NCBI RefSeq assembly: GCF_000157895.3
Contig: NC_022663.1
Coordinates: 5,828,001 to 5,892,000, forward strand
Source of the DNA: Mycobacterium kansasii ATCC 12478
GTDB lineage: Bacteria; Actinomycetota; Actinomycetes; Mycobacteriales; Mycobacteriaceae
DNA: 64,000 nucleotides
Direction: 5' to 3'
Position numbers and translations under genes: made by a program. The notes under the pieces were generated by a model. It made no database searches. It was given only the letters and a program-made list of their open reading frames with translations, and was not told where the DNA came from. Numbering within the stretch: the first letter of the stretch is position 1; every line of letters starts with the position of its first letter. Below are positions 33,928-42,153 of this stretch, in pieces.

Positions 33928-35481
33928 TCATTGCCGGGGTGCGACGGCCTGGTGCCGGGGTAGTTCCGGCTCCTCGGCGTGCTCCTTGCGACCGCTGACC
34001 AACAGGCCCAGCAGCGCTCCGAACACGCAAATCACCACCGTCACCTTGAAGATGTCCCCGTACATCAAGGCGAACGCTTGCCGGTACAGGGCTCCGATCG
34101 CGGCGGCGCGCTCGAGCAGCGTGGCGTTGGGCGGGACGGCCGCCGACAGCCCCGCCAATATCTGGTTGAACCGGTACAGCCCCCAGGCGCTCAGCGCGGC
34201 CACCCCGATCAACATCCCGGTCATCCGCGCCACCACCACCGCCGCGGAGGCGATGCCATGCTCTGCGGAGGGGACCACCCGCAGGGCCGCCGAGGACAGC
34301 GGCCCGATCACCAGTCCGAGCCCCAGCCCGGCGACCAGCAGGTCGGCATGCATCGCGGGCACCGTGAACAAGCCGAAGATGCTGTGGCGATAGGCCAGCA
34401 GGTCGACCGGCCAATAGTGCATCAGCCAGTAGCCGCCGGCGGCCACCAGCAGCCCGATGAACGTCATCACACGGTCGCCGGCCCGAGTGGCGACCCACCC
34501 GCCCACCACCGCCCCGATCGGCAGGGCAATCAAGAACCACAGCAGCATCCCTGCCGCCTGCGCCTGGTCCATATCCAGCACACCCTGGCCGAACAGCTCC
34601 ACGTTGACCAGGGTGACCATCAACGCCGCGCCGGCACACACCGATGCGCCCAACGCGGACAGGAACGGCCGGAAATGCACACCGGCCGGTTCGATCAGCC
34701 GGGTGCGGGCCATGCGCTCCCAGACGAAGAACAACACCGCGGCCACGACCGCGCCGATCACCAGCGGCAACCCATAGCTCGGTAGCACCTGTTTGCCGTC
34801 GGGGTTGGGGTTGTAGAGCCCGATCACCGCCAGACCCAGCGCCGTGGCCAGCAGCAGCCCGCCGATCACGTCAATCCGTTCCGGCTCGGCACTGCGGTCA
34901 TGGGCGGGCAGGCTGAAGTGGATCATCACCATCGCGATCGCGGTGAGCGGGACGTTGATCCAGAACACATCGCGCCAATCATGGAACAGCCAGACGATGA
35001 AGATCCCGTACAGCGGACCGAGCACACTGCCGAGTTCCTGTGCAGCGCCGATGCCGCCGAGCACACCGGCGCGGTTGCGCTGCGCCCACAGATCGGCGCC
35101 CAGCGCCAGCGTGATCGGCAGCAGTGCACCGCTGGCAACCCCCTGGACGGTGCGTCCGGCGATCAGCATGTGGAAATCGCCGAAGTGCCCGGCCAGCGCG
35201 GTGATCACCGAACCCGCAGCGAAGCCGGCAAGGCTGACCTGCAGCATGAGCTTGCGGCCGAACCGGTCGGAGGCCCGGCCCAGCAGCGGCATCGCGGCAA
35301 TGTAGCCCAGCAGGTACATCGTGACGATCCAGGTGATCCGCTGCAGCTGGTTTACGGGGATACCGACGCTGTTCATGATGTCGCGCATGATGGTGACCAC
35401 GACATAGGTGTCGAGGGCACCCAGCAGCACCGCGAGGCTGCCCGCGCTGATCGCTACCCGCCGGCCCGTCTGCGTGCTCAT
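33928..35481 (-). CDS. P55 multidrug/lipid MFS transporter (Rv1410c-like)
   Basis: A 517-residue 14-helix DHA2-type transporter. Motif A is visible in LGRASDRFGRKLMLQ and motif C in LGSVLGPLYGIFIVW. With LprG it exports triacylglycerides and phosphatidylinositol mannosides to the outer membrane and contributes to drug tolerance in M. tuberculosis. A long basic C-terminal tail (SGRKEHAEEPELPRHQAVAPRQ) follows the last helix. Its ATG overlaps the lprG stop by one base, so the pair is translationally coupled. Confidence 0.94.
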   Translation of the reverse strand: MSTQTGRRVAISAGSLAVLLGALDTYVVVTIMRDIMNSVGIPVNQLQRITWIVTMYLLGYIAAMPLLGRASDRFGRKLMLQVSLAGFAAGSVITALAGHFGDFHMLIAGRTVQGVASGALLPITLALGADLWAQRNRAGVLGGIGAAQELGSVLGPLYGIFIVWLFHDWRDVFWINVPLTAIAMVMIHFSLPAHDRSAEPERIDVIGGLLLATALGLAVIGLYNPNPDGKQVLPSYGLPLVIGAVVAAVLFFVWERMARTRLIEPAGVHFRPFLSALGASVCAGAALMVTLVNVELFGQGVLDMDQAQAAGMLLWFLIALPIGAVVGGWVATRAGDRVMTFIGLLVAAGGYWLMHYWPVDLLAYRHSIFGLFTVPAMHADLLVAGLGLGLVIGPLSSAALRVVPSAEHGIASAAVVVARMTGMLIGVAALSAWGLYRFNQILAGLSAAVPPNATLLERAAAIGALYRQAFALMYGDIFKVTVVICVFGALLGLLVSGRKEHAEEPELPRHQAVAPRQ

Positions 35482-36182
35482 CAGCTCACCGGCGGCTTCG
35501 TGACTTGCACCTGCTCGCCCCAATTCGACAAGGTCATCTGGACGGAATTGCCCGAACCCCGATCCAACTTAACCTGGGCCAGCTGGTGGTCGCCGCTCTC
35601 CTGGATCCATACGGTGCCCGGCACCGGATCGGTTGCACTGAACGGCGGTGCGATCTGGTTCACCGCGTCCGCCGTGACCTTCCCGCTGATGCGGATGGTG
35701 CTCTGTCCGTTGATGGTGTCGCGCCCTTCGGCTTTGGCATTGGTGAAGTTCGCCAGCACGTTGGCCAGCCCGGTGTCAGGGTTCAGGATCTGCGAGGGAT
35801 CGTAGATGTCGGCGGCCGGACCGAAGTCGCTCCACTTATTGGGTGTGAGGGTGGCGTACAGGATCCCTTCGAAGACGACGAAGTCGGCATCGACATCGGA
35901 CCCGCCGAGTGTGAGCTTGACGTTTCCTTTGGCGGCAGTGGGATTGGTCGTGAGATCGCCGGTCAGCGTCTTCATCGACAATCCCGGGATCTTGCCGTTC
36001 ACCGTCAGGACCAGATGTGCACTCTTGACGGTCTTGGTCTTGTCGGTCGCCTGCTTCACCAATGTCGTCGCGTCGGGTAGTGGTCCGCCGCTGTCTTTCT
36101 TGCCCGACGAGCAGCCCACGACCACGGTGGTGGCGAGGCTGAGGGCGACGACAACAGCGAAGAGACGTCTGGGGGGTTGCAT
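35481..36182 (-). CDS. lprG: lipoprotein LprG
   Basis: A 233-residue periplasmic lipoprotein that carries triacylated lipids and works with the P55 transporter encoded just downstream. The signal peptide (MQPPRRLFAVVVALSLATTVVVGC) ends in the lipobox VVGC. The mature part matches LprG closely (SAHLVLTVNGKIPGLSMKTLTGDLTTNPTAAKGNVKLTLGGSD; NWGEQVQVTKPPVS at the end). The ATG at 36182 is chosen over the longer frame because it puts the basic n-region directly at the start. Confidence 0.95.
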   Translation of the reverse strand: MQPPRRLFAVVVALSLATTVVVGCSSGKKDSGGPLPDATTLVKQATDKTKTVKSAHLVLTVNGKIPGLSMKTLTGDLTTNPTAAKGNVKLTLGGSDVDADFVVFEGILYATLTPNKWSDFGPAADIYDPSQILNPDTGLANVLANFTNAKAEGRDTINGQSTIRISGKVTADAVNQIAPPFSATDPVPGTVWIQESGDHQLAQVKLDRGSGNSVQMTLSNWGEQVQVTKPPVS

Positions 36183-36288
36183 ACCCAGCATCGTAGAGGG
36201 TGCCGGTGACCGCACCGGGCAACGCAGGGCCCGCGGTCGGTCGGGGCAGCGCGGTTGTACCGGCTAACCCGGGGCCACCTGGAGCCAC

Positions 36289-36294
36289 TAGCCT
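36289..36294 (+). promoter_or_regulatory. ribE -10 box (leaderless)
   Basis: TAGCCT ends 6 nt before the ribE ATG at 36301. Confidence 0.55.
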
Positions 36295-36300
36295 GGTGCG

Positions 36301-36948
36301 ATGTTCACCGGAATTGTCGAGGAACTCGGCGAGGTGATCGCGCGGGACACCCTCACCGATGCGGCGCGCCTGACCATCCGCGGTCCCGTCGTCACCTCCG
36401 ACGCCGGCCACGGCGATTCCATCGCCGTCAACGGCGTGTGCCTGACCGTGGTAGAAGTGCTGCCCGACGGCCAGTTCACCGCCGACGTGATGGCCGAGAC
36501 GCTCAACCGGTCCAGCCTCGGCGATCTGCGAGTGGGCAGCCGGGTCAATCTGGAACGAGCTGCCGCGCTCAACAGCCGGCTCGGCGGGCACATCGTGCAG
36601 GGGCATGTGGACGGGACCGGCGAGATCGTGGCCCGGACCCCGTCGCAGCACTGGGAAGTGGTCCGGATCGAGGTTCCCGCGACGTTGGCTCGCTACATCG
36701 TGGAGAAGGGATCGATCACCGTCGACGGCATTTCGCTGACCGTTTCCGGGCTCGGTGCCCAGCCGCGGGACTGGTTCGAGGTCTCGCTGATTCCGACCAC
36801 TCGGGAGTTGACCACGCTGGGTTCTGCGCCCGTGGGGACGCGGGTGAATCTCGAGGTCGACGTGCTCGCCAAGTATGTGGAACGGCTGCTGCCGGCCCCG
36901 CGAACAGCCAACGCCGGAAGCGCGCCGGCAACCGAGAACACCGCTTAG
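36301..36948 (+). CDS. ribE: riboflavin synthase alpha chain
   Basis: A 215-residue enzyme dismutating two lumazines to riboflavin (annotated ribC, Rv1412, in M. tuberculosis). The start MFTGIVEELGEV, the GDSIAVNGVCLTV motif and its repeat GSITVDGISLTV in the second barrel half are diagnostic. The ATG lies 6 nt after a TAGCCT box, indicating leaderless expression, and is divergent from lprG. Confidence 0.95.
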   Translation: MFTGIVEELGEVIARDTLTDAARLTIRGPVVTSDAGHGDSIAVNGVCLTVVEVLPDGQFTADVMAETLNRSSLGDLRVGSRVNLERAAALNSRLGGHIVQGHVDGTGEIVARTPSQHWEVVRIEVPATLARYIVEKGSITVDGISLTVSGLGAQPRDWFEVSLIPTTRELTTLGSAPVGTRVNLEVDVLAKYVERLLPAPRTANAGSAPATENTA

Positions 36949-37333
36949 CAAGGCGGGCGCGCTCGGGTATGCCCCCACGTTGCGAACCAGCGGGCCTCGG
37001 GATGGCAGTCAATATGGCAGTCAATGAGGAAAACGGCGATGATTATCGCTTGCCCGTCCGCGCTTGGCCGCGCTTTTCCAACGGCGGCGAAAAACCGATG
37101 GGGGAATAACCCAATAGGGTCGCCAACATTCGTTCGCCCAGCCTTGGACGAGTCATGAACGAATGCGTGAACCGGCGCGCGGTTGCCCGACGGCATTGCC
37201 GACTGCCTGATCAGAAGGTACGCGAATGAGCCATCTCACTGAACAAGGCGACATCCGAGGCGGCAGCGTGGTTCATACTGAATGCGACATGCGGGCATTA
37301 CCGCCCGGCTCACCGACAGCAAAGGTAACAACG
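36949..37333. other. intergenic region between ribE and ribBA
   Basis: These 385 nt hold no convincing gene. I looked for an FMN riboswitch (conserved AGGGGC and CCCG segments) and did not find one. AAAGGTAAC lies just before the ribBA start. Confidence 0.4.
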
Positions 37334-38620
37334 ATGACGAGGCTGGATTCCGTCGAGCGGGCGGTTGCCGACATTGCGGCGGGCAAGGCCATCATCGTTA
37401 TCGATGACGAGGACCGCGAGAACGAGGGCGACCTGATCTTCGCGGCCGAGAAGGCCACTCCGGAGTTGGTCGCCTTCATGGTTCGCTACACATCCGGCTA
37501 CCTTTGCGTACCGCTGGACGGCTCGATCTGCGACCGGCTCGGGCTGTTGCCGATGTTTGCGGTCAACCAGGACAAGCACGGCACCGCCTACACCGTCACC
37601 GTCGACGCGCGACAAGGTATCGGGACCGGTATTTCGGCGTCCGACCGCGCTACCACCATGCGGTTGCTGGCCGATCCGGCCAGCAACGCCGACGACTTCA
37701 CCCGTCCCGGTCACGTTGTTCCGTTGCGGGCCAAGGACGGCGGTGTGTTGCGCCGCCCCGGCCACACCGAGGCGGCCGTCGACCTGGCGCGGCTGGCGGG
37801 ACTGCAACCCGCCGGCGCCATCTGCGAGATCGTCAGCCAAAAAGACGAAGGGGCGATGGCCCAGACCGACGAGTTGCGGGTGTTCGCCGACGAGCACGGT
37901 CTGGCGCTGATCACCATCGCCGATTTGATCGAATGGCGCCGCAAGCACGAAAAACATGTCGAGCGAATCGCCGAAGCCCGGATCCCGACTCGGCATGGGG
38001 AGTTTCGCGCCATCGGTTACTCCAGCATCTATGAGGACGTCGAACACGTGGCGCTGGTGCGCGGCGAGATAGCCGGCCCGAACGCCGACGGCGACGACGT
38101 GTTGGTCCGGGTGCACTCCGAATGCTTGACCGGCGACGTGTTCGGGTCGCGCCGCTGCGACTGCGGACCTCAGCTGGACGCCGCGATGGCGATGGTCGCG
38201 CGGGAGGGGCGTGGCGTGGTGCTGTACATGCGCGGCCACGAGGGCCGCGGCATCGGCCTGATGCACAAATTGCAGGCTTACCAGTTGCAGGACGCAGGTG
38301 CGGACACCGTGGATGCCAATCTCAAGCTTGGTTTGCCTGCCGACGCAAGGGATTACGGGATCGGCGCGCAAATCCTGGTCGACCTCGGGGTCCGGTCGAT
38401 GCGGCTGCTTACCAACAACCCGGCCAAACGGGTCGGGCTGGACGGCTACGGACTGCACATCATCGAGCGGGTGCCGCTGCCGGTGCGTGCCAATGCGGAA
38501 AACATCCGCTACCTGATGACCAAGCGCGACCGGATGGGCCACGACCTGGTCGGGCTGGACGAATTCGGGAATTTCCAGGAATCGGTCCCGCTGCCCGGCG
38601 AATTCGGTGGTGCTTTGTGA
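37334..38620 (+). CDS. ribBA: bifunctional DHBP synthase / GTP cyclohydrolase II
   Basis: A 428-residue fusion (ribA2, Rv1415) supplying both precursors of lumazine. The N-terminal DHBP synthase has VIDDEDRENEGDLIFAAEKATPE and RPGHTEAAVDLARLAG. The C-terminal cyclohydrolase II begins near residue 215 and has the zinc cysteines in HSECLTGDVFGSRRCDCGPQL plus the catalytic RGHEGRGIGL. The ATG at 37334 follows AAAGGTAACAACG and matches the orthologue. Its stop overlaps the ribH GTG. Confidence 0.96.
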   Translation: MTRLDSVERAVADIAAGKAIIVIDDEDRENEGDLIFAAEKATPELVAFMVRYTSGYLCVPLDGSICDRLGLLPMFAVNQDKHGTAYTVTVDARQGIGTGISASDRATTMRLLADPASNADDFTRPGHVVPLRAKDGGVLRRPGHTEAAVDLARLAGLQPAGAICEIVSQKDEGAMAQTDELRVFADEHGLALITIADLIEWRRKHEKHVERIAEARIPTRHGEFRAIGYSSIYEDVEHVALVRGEIAGPNADGDDVLVRVHSECLTGDVFGSRRCDCGPQLDAAMAMVAREGRGVVLYMRGHEGRGIGLMHKLQAYQLQDAGADTVDANLKLGLPADARDYGIGAQILVDLGVRSMRLLTNNPAKRVGLDGYGLHIIERVPLPVRANAENIRYLMTKRDRMGHDLVGLDEFGNFQESVPLPGEFGGAL

Positions 38621-39099
38621 GCGGTGGCGCCGGCGTCCCGGACATCCCGGCGCTTGACGCGTCCGGTGTGCGGCTGGCGATTGTGGCCAGCACCTGGCAC
38701 AGCCAAATCTGCGATGCGCTGCTTGCCGGCGCGCGGAAGGTGGCTGCCGACTCCGGCATCGACAACCCGACGGTGGTGCGCGTACTGGGCGCAATCGAGA
38801 TTCCGGTAGTGGCGCAGGAATTGGCCCGCCAGCACGACGCTGTCGTCGCGCTGGGCGTGGTAATCCGTGGTGAGACACCGCATTTCGATTATGTCTGCGA
38901 TGCGGTGACCCAAGGGCTGACCCGGGTTTCGCTGGACGAGTCGACACCCGTGGCCAACGGGGTGTTGACCACCAACACCGAGGAGCAGGCCCTGGACCGG
39001 GCCGGACTCCCGACGTCGGCGGAGGACAAGGGCGCGCAAGCGACCGCGGCTGCCCTGACCACAGCGCTGACCTTGCGCGAGCTACGCGTTCAGTCGTGA
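38617..39099 (+). CDS. ribH: 6,7-dimethyl-8-ribityllumazine synthase
   Basis: A 160-residue enzyme condensing DHBP with the ribitylamino pyrimidine. RLAIVASTWHSQICDALLAGA near residue 18, VLGAIEIPVVAQ and the catalytic VIRGETPHFDYVCDAVTQG near residue 88 are intact. The GTG start overlaps the ribBA stop by 4 nt and its stop overlaps the next gene, forming a tight ribBA-ribH-Rv1417-like unit. Confidence 0.95.
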   Translation: MSGGAGVPDIPALDASGVRLAIVASTWHSQICDALLAGARKVAADSGIDNPTVVRVLGAIEIPVVAQELARQHDAVVALGVVIRGETPHFDYVCDAVTQGLTRVSLDESTPVANGVLTTNTEEQALDRAGLPTSAEDKGAQATAAALTTALTLRELRVQS

Positions 39100-39566
39100 C
39101 GGCGGACGCGCAGCAAGGTGACTGGGACGTGGTGCTGCGTCCCTACTGGACGCCGATATTCGCCTGCGTCGCAGCGTTCCTGATCGTCGTGGTGCACGTC
39201 GCGGTGGGCATGCTGCTGAAGGTCGGGACCACCGGCGTGGTCCTGCGGACCGCTGACCAGGTGGCTATGGGCGCGCTGGGGTTGATCTTCGCCGGCGCCG
39301 TGTTGCTGTTGACGCGGCCGCGCCTGCGGGTGGGCGCGGCCGGTCTTTCCGTGCGAAATATATTGGGGTACAAGCTAATCCATTGGAACGACGTAGTCGC
39401 TGTGTCGTTTCCCAGCGGCAGCCGCTGGGCGCGAATTGATCTGCCTGATGACGAGTACATCCCGGTGATGGCGATTCAGGCCGTGGACAAGGAACGCGCC
39501 GTGGCGGCCATGGATACGGTACGAACGCTGCTGGCGCGTTACCGGCCGGACTTGCGCGCCCCCTGA
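39096..39566 (+). CDS. membrane protein with PH-like domain (Rv1417-like)
   Basis: A 156-residue protein with two N-terminal membrane helices (about residues 18-43, IFACVAAFLIVVVHVAVGMLL, and 55-73) and a C-terminal PH-like domain (RLRVGAAGLSVRNILGYKLIHWNDVVAVSFPSGSRWARIDLPDDEYIPVMAIQ). The function is unknown. The GTG at 39096 overlaps the ribH stop. Its last ~45 codons have a diverged, frameshifted copy at 60598-60737, on the far side of the 21-kb accessory island. Confidence 0.88.
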   Translation: MTADAQQGDWDVVLRPYWTPIFACVAAFLIVVVHVAVGMLLKVGTTGVVLRTADQVAMGALGLIFAGAVLLLTRPRLRVGAAGLSVRNILGYKLIHWNDVVAVSFPSGSRWARIDLPDDEYIPVMAIQAVDKERAVAAMDTVRTLLARYRPDLRAP

Positions 39567-39642
39567 GGTCCGACCGGCTGTGGATCGCTGTGGGGAACCG
39601 GTGGCCGGGTGGGCGGCGACGTGTCGAACCGCCGTTGCGCTC

Positions 39643-41340
39643 CTAATCTAAATCCGGTCTTGCTGGCATGGTGTTGCCATTGGTGCGCCCGCAGCTGTCG
39701 GTTGGGTTCGGGGCGGGTGGGCTTTTCTTCGCGGTGGCCGCTGTTGGCTGGACATCGATAGGGAAACGTCGGGAGCCGATTTTTCCGGCTGTCGCCGAGC
39801 GCGGGCACCGGTCGGAGGATAAGTGAGCGCCAGAGCCCACCATGAATAGCGCCGCAACCACGCCGAGCAAAGCGACAAATGCGGGCAGCAGCATTGATTG
39901 CGACATTGCGGTCGAGAAAGGCTCGCGCATCAGGTCAGGTAATCGCACGCCGATGCCCGTGCCGCCGCCCGCCGGGGGCGGTGGAGGTCCGCTGTGGTTT
40001 GGTGTTTCGGCGGCGATCCGGGCCGCCATAAACGCTGCCATGCCTGAGCTGCCCAGCACGGCGCCAAGAAGCCGGACCGAGTTGTAAACGCCCGAGCAGG
40101 CCCCGGCCAAGTGTGCGGGCAGGTTGCGAGAAGCGGTTGCAGCCAGCGGCGACCACAGCATCGCCATCCCGACACCGAGCGCGGCGAATGGCAGCACCAA
40201 CTGCCATATCGGTGCGCCCGGAGTCATCTCGACCGCTAGCCAGGTCAGCGCAGCCGATACCAGCGAGAAACCGAAACCGATCACGGGCCGCGGGTGTGCG
40301 CGGTCAACAAGCTTGCCAACCAGCGGGGCGAGCAGGGTTGTGGTAACGGCCATCGGTGCGGTCAGCAGTGCCGATTGCGCCGGGGATAGGCCAAGCACCC
40401 CTTGTGCGTAGAACATCGCCGGCAGCATCATCGCCGTCGTGACGAAGGCGATCATCGCCACTCCCAAGCTAGACAAAGCGAAGTCTCGATAGCGAAAAAT
40501 TTCCAGCGGGATCAGCGGCTCGCGCAGGTTGACGGACTGCCAGTGAACGAAGACCGCCAGAAATCCCATGCCGGTGCCGATTGCTGCCCAGATCCACGTC
40601 CCCCACCCTGCGGATTGTCCCTCTTGCAGCGCAAAAACGACCAGGCTCGTGCCCATTCCGGAGAGCGCGACGCCGATCCAGTCGAATCGATGCGTGTGGG
40701 TCGGCAAAACCGGAATCCACCTGGCGGCCAGCGCCAGTCCGACGACGCCGATGGGAACATTGACGAAGAAAATCGATTTCCAGCCCAGTGCGCCGACCAG
40801 TAAACCGCCCAGCAAAGGCCCGACCAGAGTGGCGATACCCGCGGTCGCTCCCCAGACGCTCAACGCCGTCCCCCGACGTTCCGGAGGGAAAGTACGGGTA
40901 ATCGTCGACAGCGTCTGCGTATTCAGTAGTGAGGCACCGATCCCTTGGATCGCACGAGCCGCGATCAGCATCTCGACACTGTCCGACAAGCCGCACCACA
41001 GGGAGGCGGCGGTGAAGATGGCCAAGCCGATCAGATACACATTCTTCGGGCCGAATCGGTCACCGAGCCGCCCGGCCACCAGCGCCGACACCGCGTAGGC
41101 CAGCACGGCGGCGCTGGTCACCCAGATCACCGTGTCGTAATCGGAGTGAAGATCGGTCATGATGCTCGGGTTGGCGACCACAACGATGATGAAGTCGACC
41201 TGAATCATGAAGGAGCCCAACAGCATCGCCCACAGCGCCCGCCACGGGTGTCGGGGACATCCACGCCCTCCGCGGTTCGGTGGGCCGCCGGATTCGGTGG
41301 GTCGTCGGCCACTTCCCGCCGGAGTCATCGCCGCACGCAC
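39643..41340 (-). CDS. DHA2-type MFS exporter next to the NRPS
   Basis: A 565-residue drug:H+ antiporter-2 family protein with about 14 membrane helices. Motif A is VAGRLGDRFGPKNVYLIG and motif C is IATLVGPLLGGLLVG near residue 150. A Pro/Gly loop (GPPPPPAGGGTGIGVRLPDL) lies before the last helix, and the C-terminal ~65 residues are hydrophilic. The GTG at 41340 follows GAGGAGGTAAC; an ATG at 41328 is the alternative. It diverges from the MbtH-NRPS pair across a shared 585-nt region, so export of the peptide product or self-protection is the likely job (inference). It is not the P55 orthologue, which is at 33928-35481. Confidence 0.87.
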   Translation of the reverse strand: MRAAMTPAGSGRRPTESGGPPNRGGRGCPRHPWRALWAMLLGSFMIQVDFIIVVVANPSIMTDLHSDYDTVIWVTSAAVLAYAVSALVAGRLGDRFGPKNVYLIGLAIFTAASLWCGLSDSVEMLIAARAIQGIGASLLNTQTLSTITRTFPPERRGTALSVWGATAGIATLVGPLLGGLLVGALGWKSIFFVNVPIGVVGLALAARWIPVLPTHTHRFDWIGVALSGMGTSLVVFALQEGQSAGWGTWIWAAIGTGMGFLAVFVHWQSVNLREPLIPLEIFRYRDFALSSLGVAMIAFVTTAMMLPAMFYAQGVLGLSPAQSALLTAPMAVTTTLLAPLVGKLVDRAHPRPVIGFGFSLVSAALTWLAVEMTPGAPIWQLVLPFAALGVGMAMLWSPLAATASRNLPAHLAGACSGVYNSVRLLGAVLGSSGMAAFMAARIAAETPNHSGPPPPPAGGGTGIGVRLPDLMREPFSTAMSQSMLLPAFVALLGVVAALFMVGSGAHLSSDRCPRSATAGKIGSRRFPIDVQPTAATAKKSPPAPNPTDSCGRTNGNTMPARPDLD

Positions 41341-41925
41341 GTTACCTCCTCGTCCCGGAAAGTCGCCACCGGCTTTTTCGTTCGAGAAATGCTCTTGGCC
41401 GCCAGAGTCCGGGCACTCGCAGCATCTGCGACCCAGATCTCGGGCGTGCCGACTTGGCCGATCCGTTCCATTCAACCGGGGCAACGCTTCGGCGGTGCAG
41501 CCGAGGTCGCCGCCCATGGCGATGGGTGCCCTTGATCGCGCCTTGCGCGCTTTGCGCCCGGTGCATGTCCTGGCAAGACATCGTTCCGCAGCACGGTCGG
41601 ATCGGCGACATCACGGTCAACGGCCTATAGAAAGTGTTGCCGAGATGCCCTATAGTTAGAGCCACATAGCGGATCATAGTAGTCCGCTGTTCAGTTCTCC
41701 ATCGGAAGTGAAGGGCGTGGTCGGTGAACGCAGGCGTGGGCTGGCTTTCCCGCGTCAGCTCGTGCCTTGTGCCGATGACGGAGGGCGCGGCTGGCATCGC
41801 CGTTGCCATGGCGATGCCCTCCTCGGTCGTGGCTTTGCAGCGGCGTTTACTCGGGGCGGCGCCGGATACGGTGATTGCGTGCTCGGCAGTCAGCCGGGCG
41901 CACGTGGCGGCGCTGAGGTAGCGCG
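41341..41925. promoter_or_regulatory. divergent control region of the NRPS island
   Basis: The shared upstream region of the exporter and the MbtH-NRPS genes. A good -10 box TATAGT lies at 41651-41656 on the plus strand. Just downstream, AGCGGA (41668-41673) and TCCGCT (41683-41688) form an inverted repeat with a 9-nt AT-rich spacer, placed where a bound repressor would block transcription. No regulator gene is in the island, so the protein would have to be encoded elsewhere. Confidence 0.45.
41724..41921 (+). CDS. possible small coupled ORF upstream of mbtH-like gene
   Basis: A 65-codon frame beginning GTG whose TAG ends 4 nt before the MbtH-like TTG start, so translation could be coupled. 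The tail VVALQRRLLGAAPDTVIACSAVSRAHVAALR looks helical. I recognise no family and there is no strong ribosome site. It may be a leader peptide or simply non-coding. Confidence 0.25.
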   Translation: MNAGVGWLSRVSSCLVPMTEGAAGIAVAMAMPSSVVALQRRLLGAAPDTVIACSAVSRAHVAALR

Positions 41926-42153
41926 TTGCGTGCCAACCCGTTCGACGAAGACCGCGGCAGCTACTTCGTCTTGATCAACTGCCAGGAGCAACACCGCCTG
42001 TGGCCCGTCTTTGCCGACGTTACTAAAGGTTGGCGAGTCGTTTACGACGAGGCCGAGCGTGCTGCGTGCCTGGCCTACATCGAACGGAATTGGACCGACA
42101 TCCGGCCGAATCTGCGAGAAAGTTGGACCTCGGGCGGAGGTCCTGATGTCTAG
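41926..42153 (+). CDS. MbtH-like protein
   Basis: A 75-residue MbtH-family partner that binds and activates NRPS adenylation domains. The family core is complete: NPFDEDRGSYFVLINCQEQHRLWPVFADVTKGWRVVYDEAERAACLAYIERNWTDIRP, including the conserved Trp residues and NWTDIRP. The start is TTG at 41926, the first codon after an in-frame TGA and preceded by TGAGGTAG. Its stop overlaps the NRPS ATG by 8 nt, tying it to that enzyme. Mycobactin MbtH itself lies elsewhere in mycobacterial genomes, so this is a dedicated second copy. Confidence 0.93.
   Translation: MRANPFDEDRGSYFVLINCQEQHRLWPVFADVTKGWRVVYDEAERAACLAYIERNWTDIRPNLRESWTSGGGPDV

Noticed and set aside
36949..37333. FMN riboswitch before ribBA
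   Set aside because: The conserved core segments of the aptamer are not present.
40945..41535. Plus-strand frame over the start of the MFS exporter gene
   Set aside because: Antisense shadow; the minus-strand frame has 14 membrane helices and MFS motifs.
42011..42145. Longer N-terminus of the NRPS
   Set aside because: The extra 45 codons lie entirely in the MbtH-like gene in another frame. ATG 42146 has GGGCGGAGG upstream and starts just before the C1 domain.
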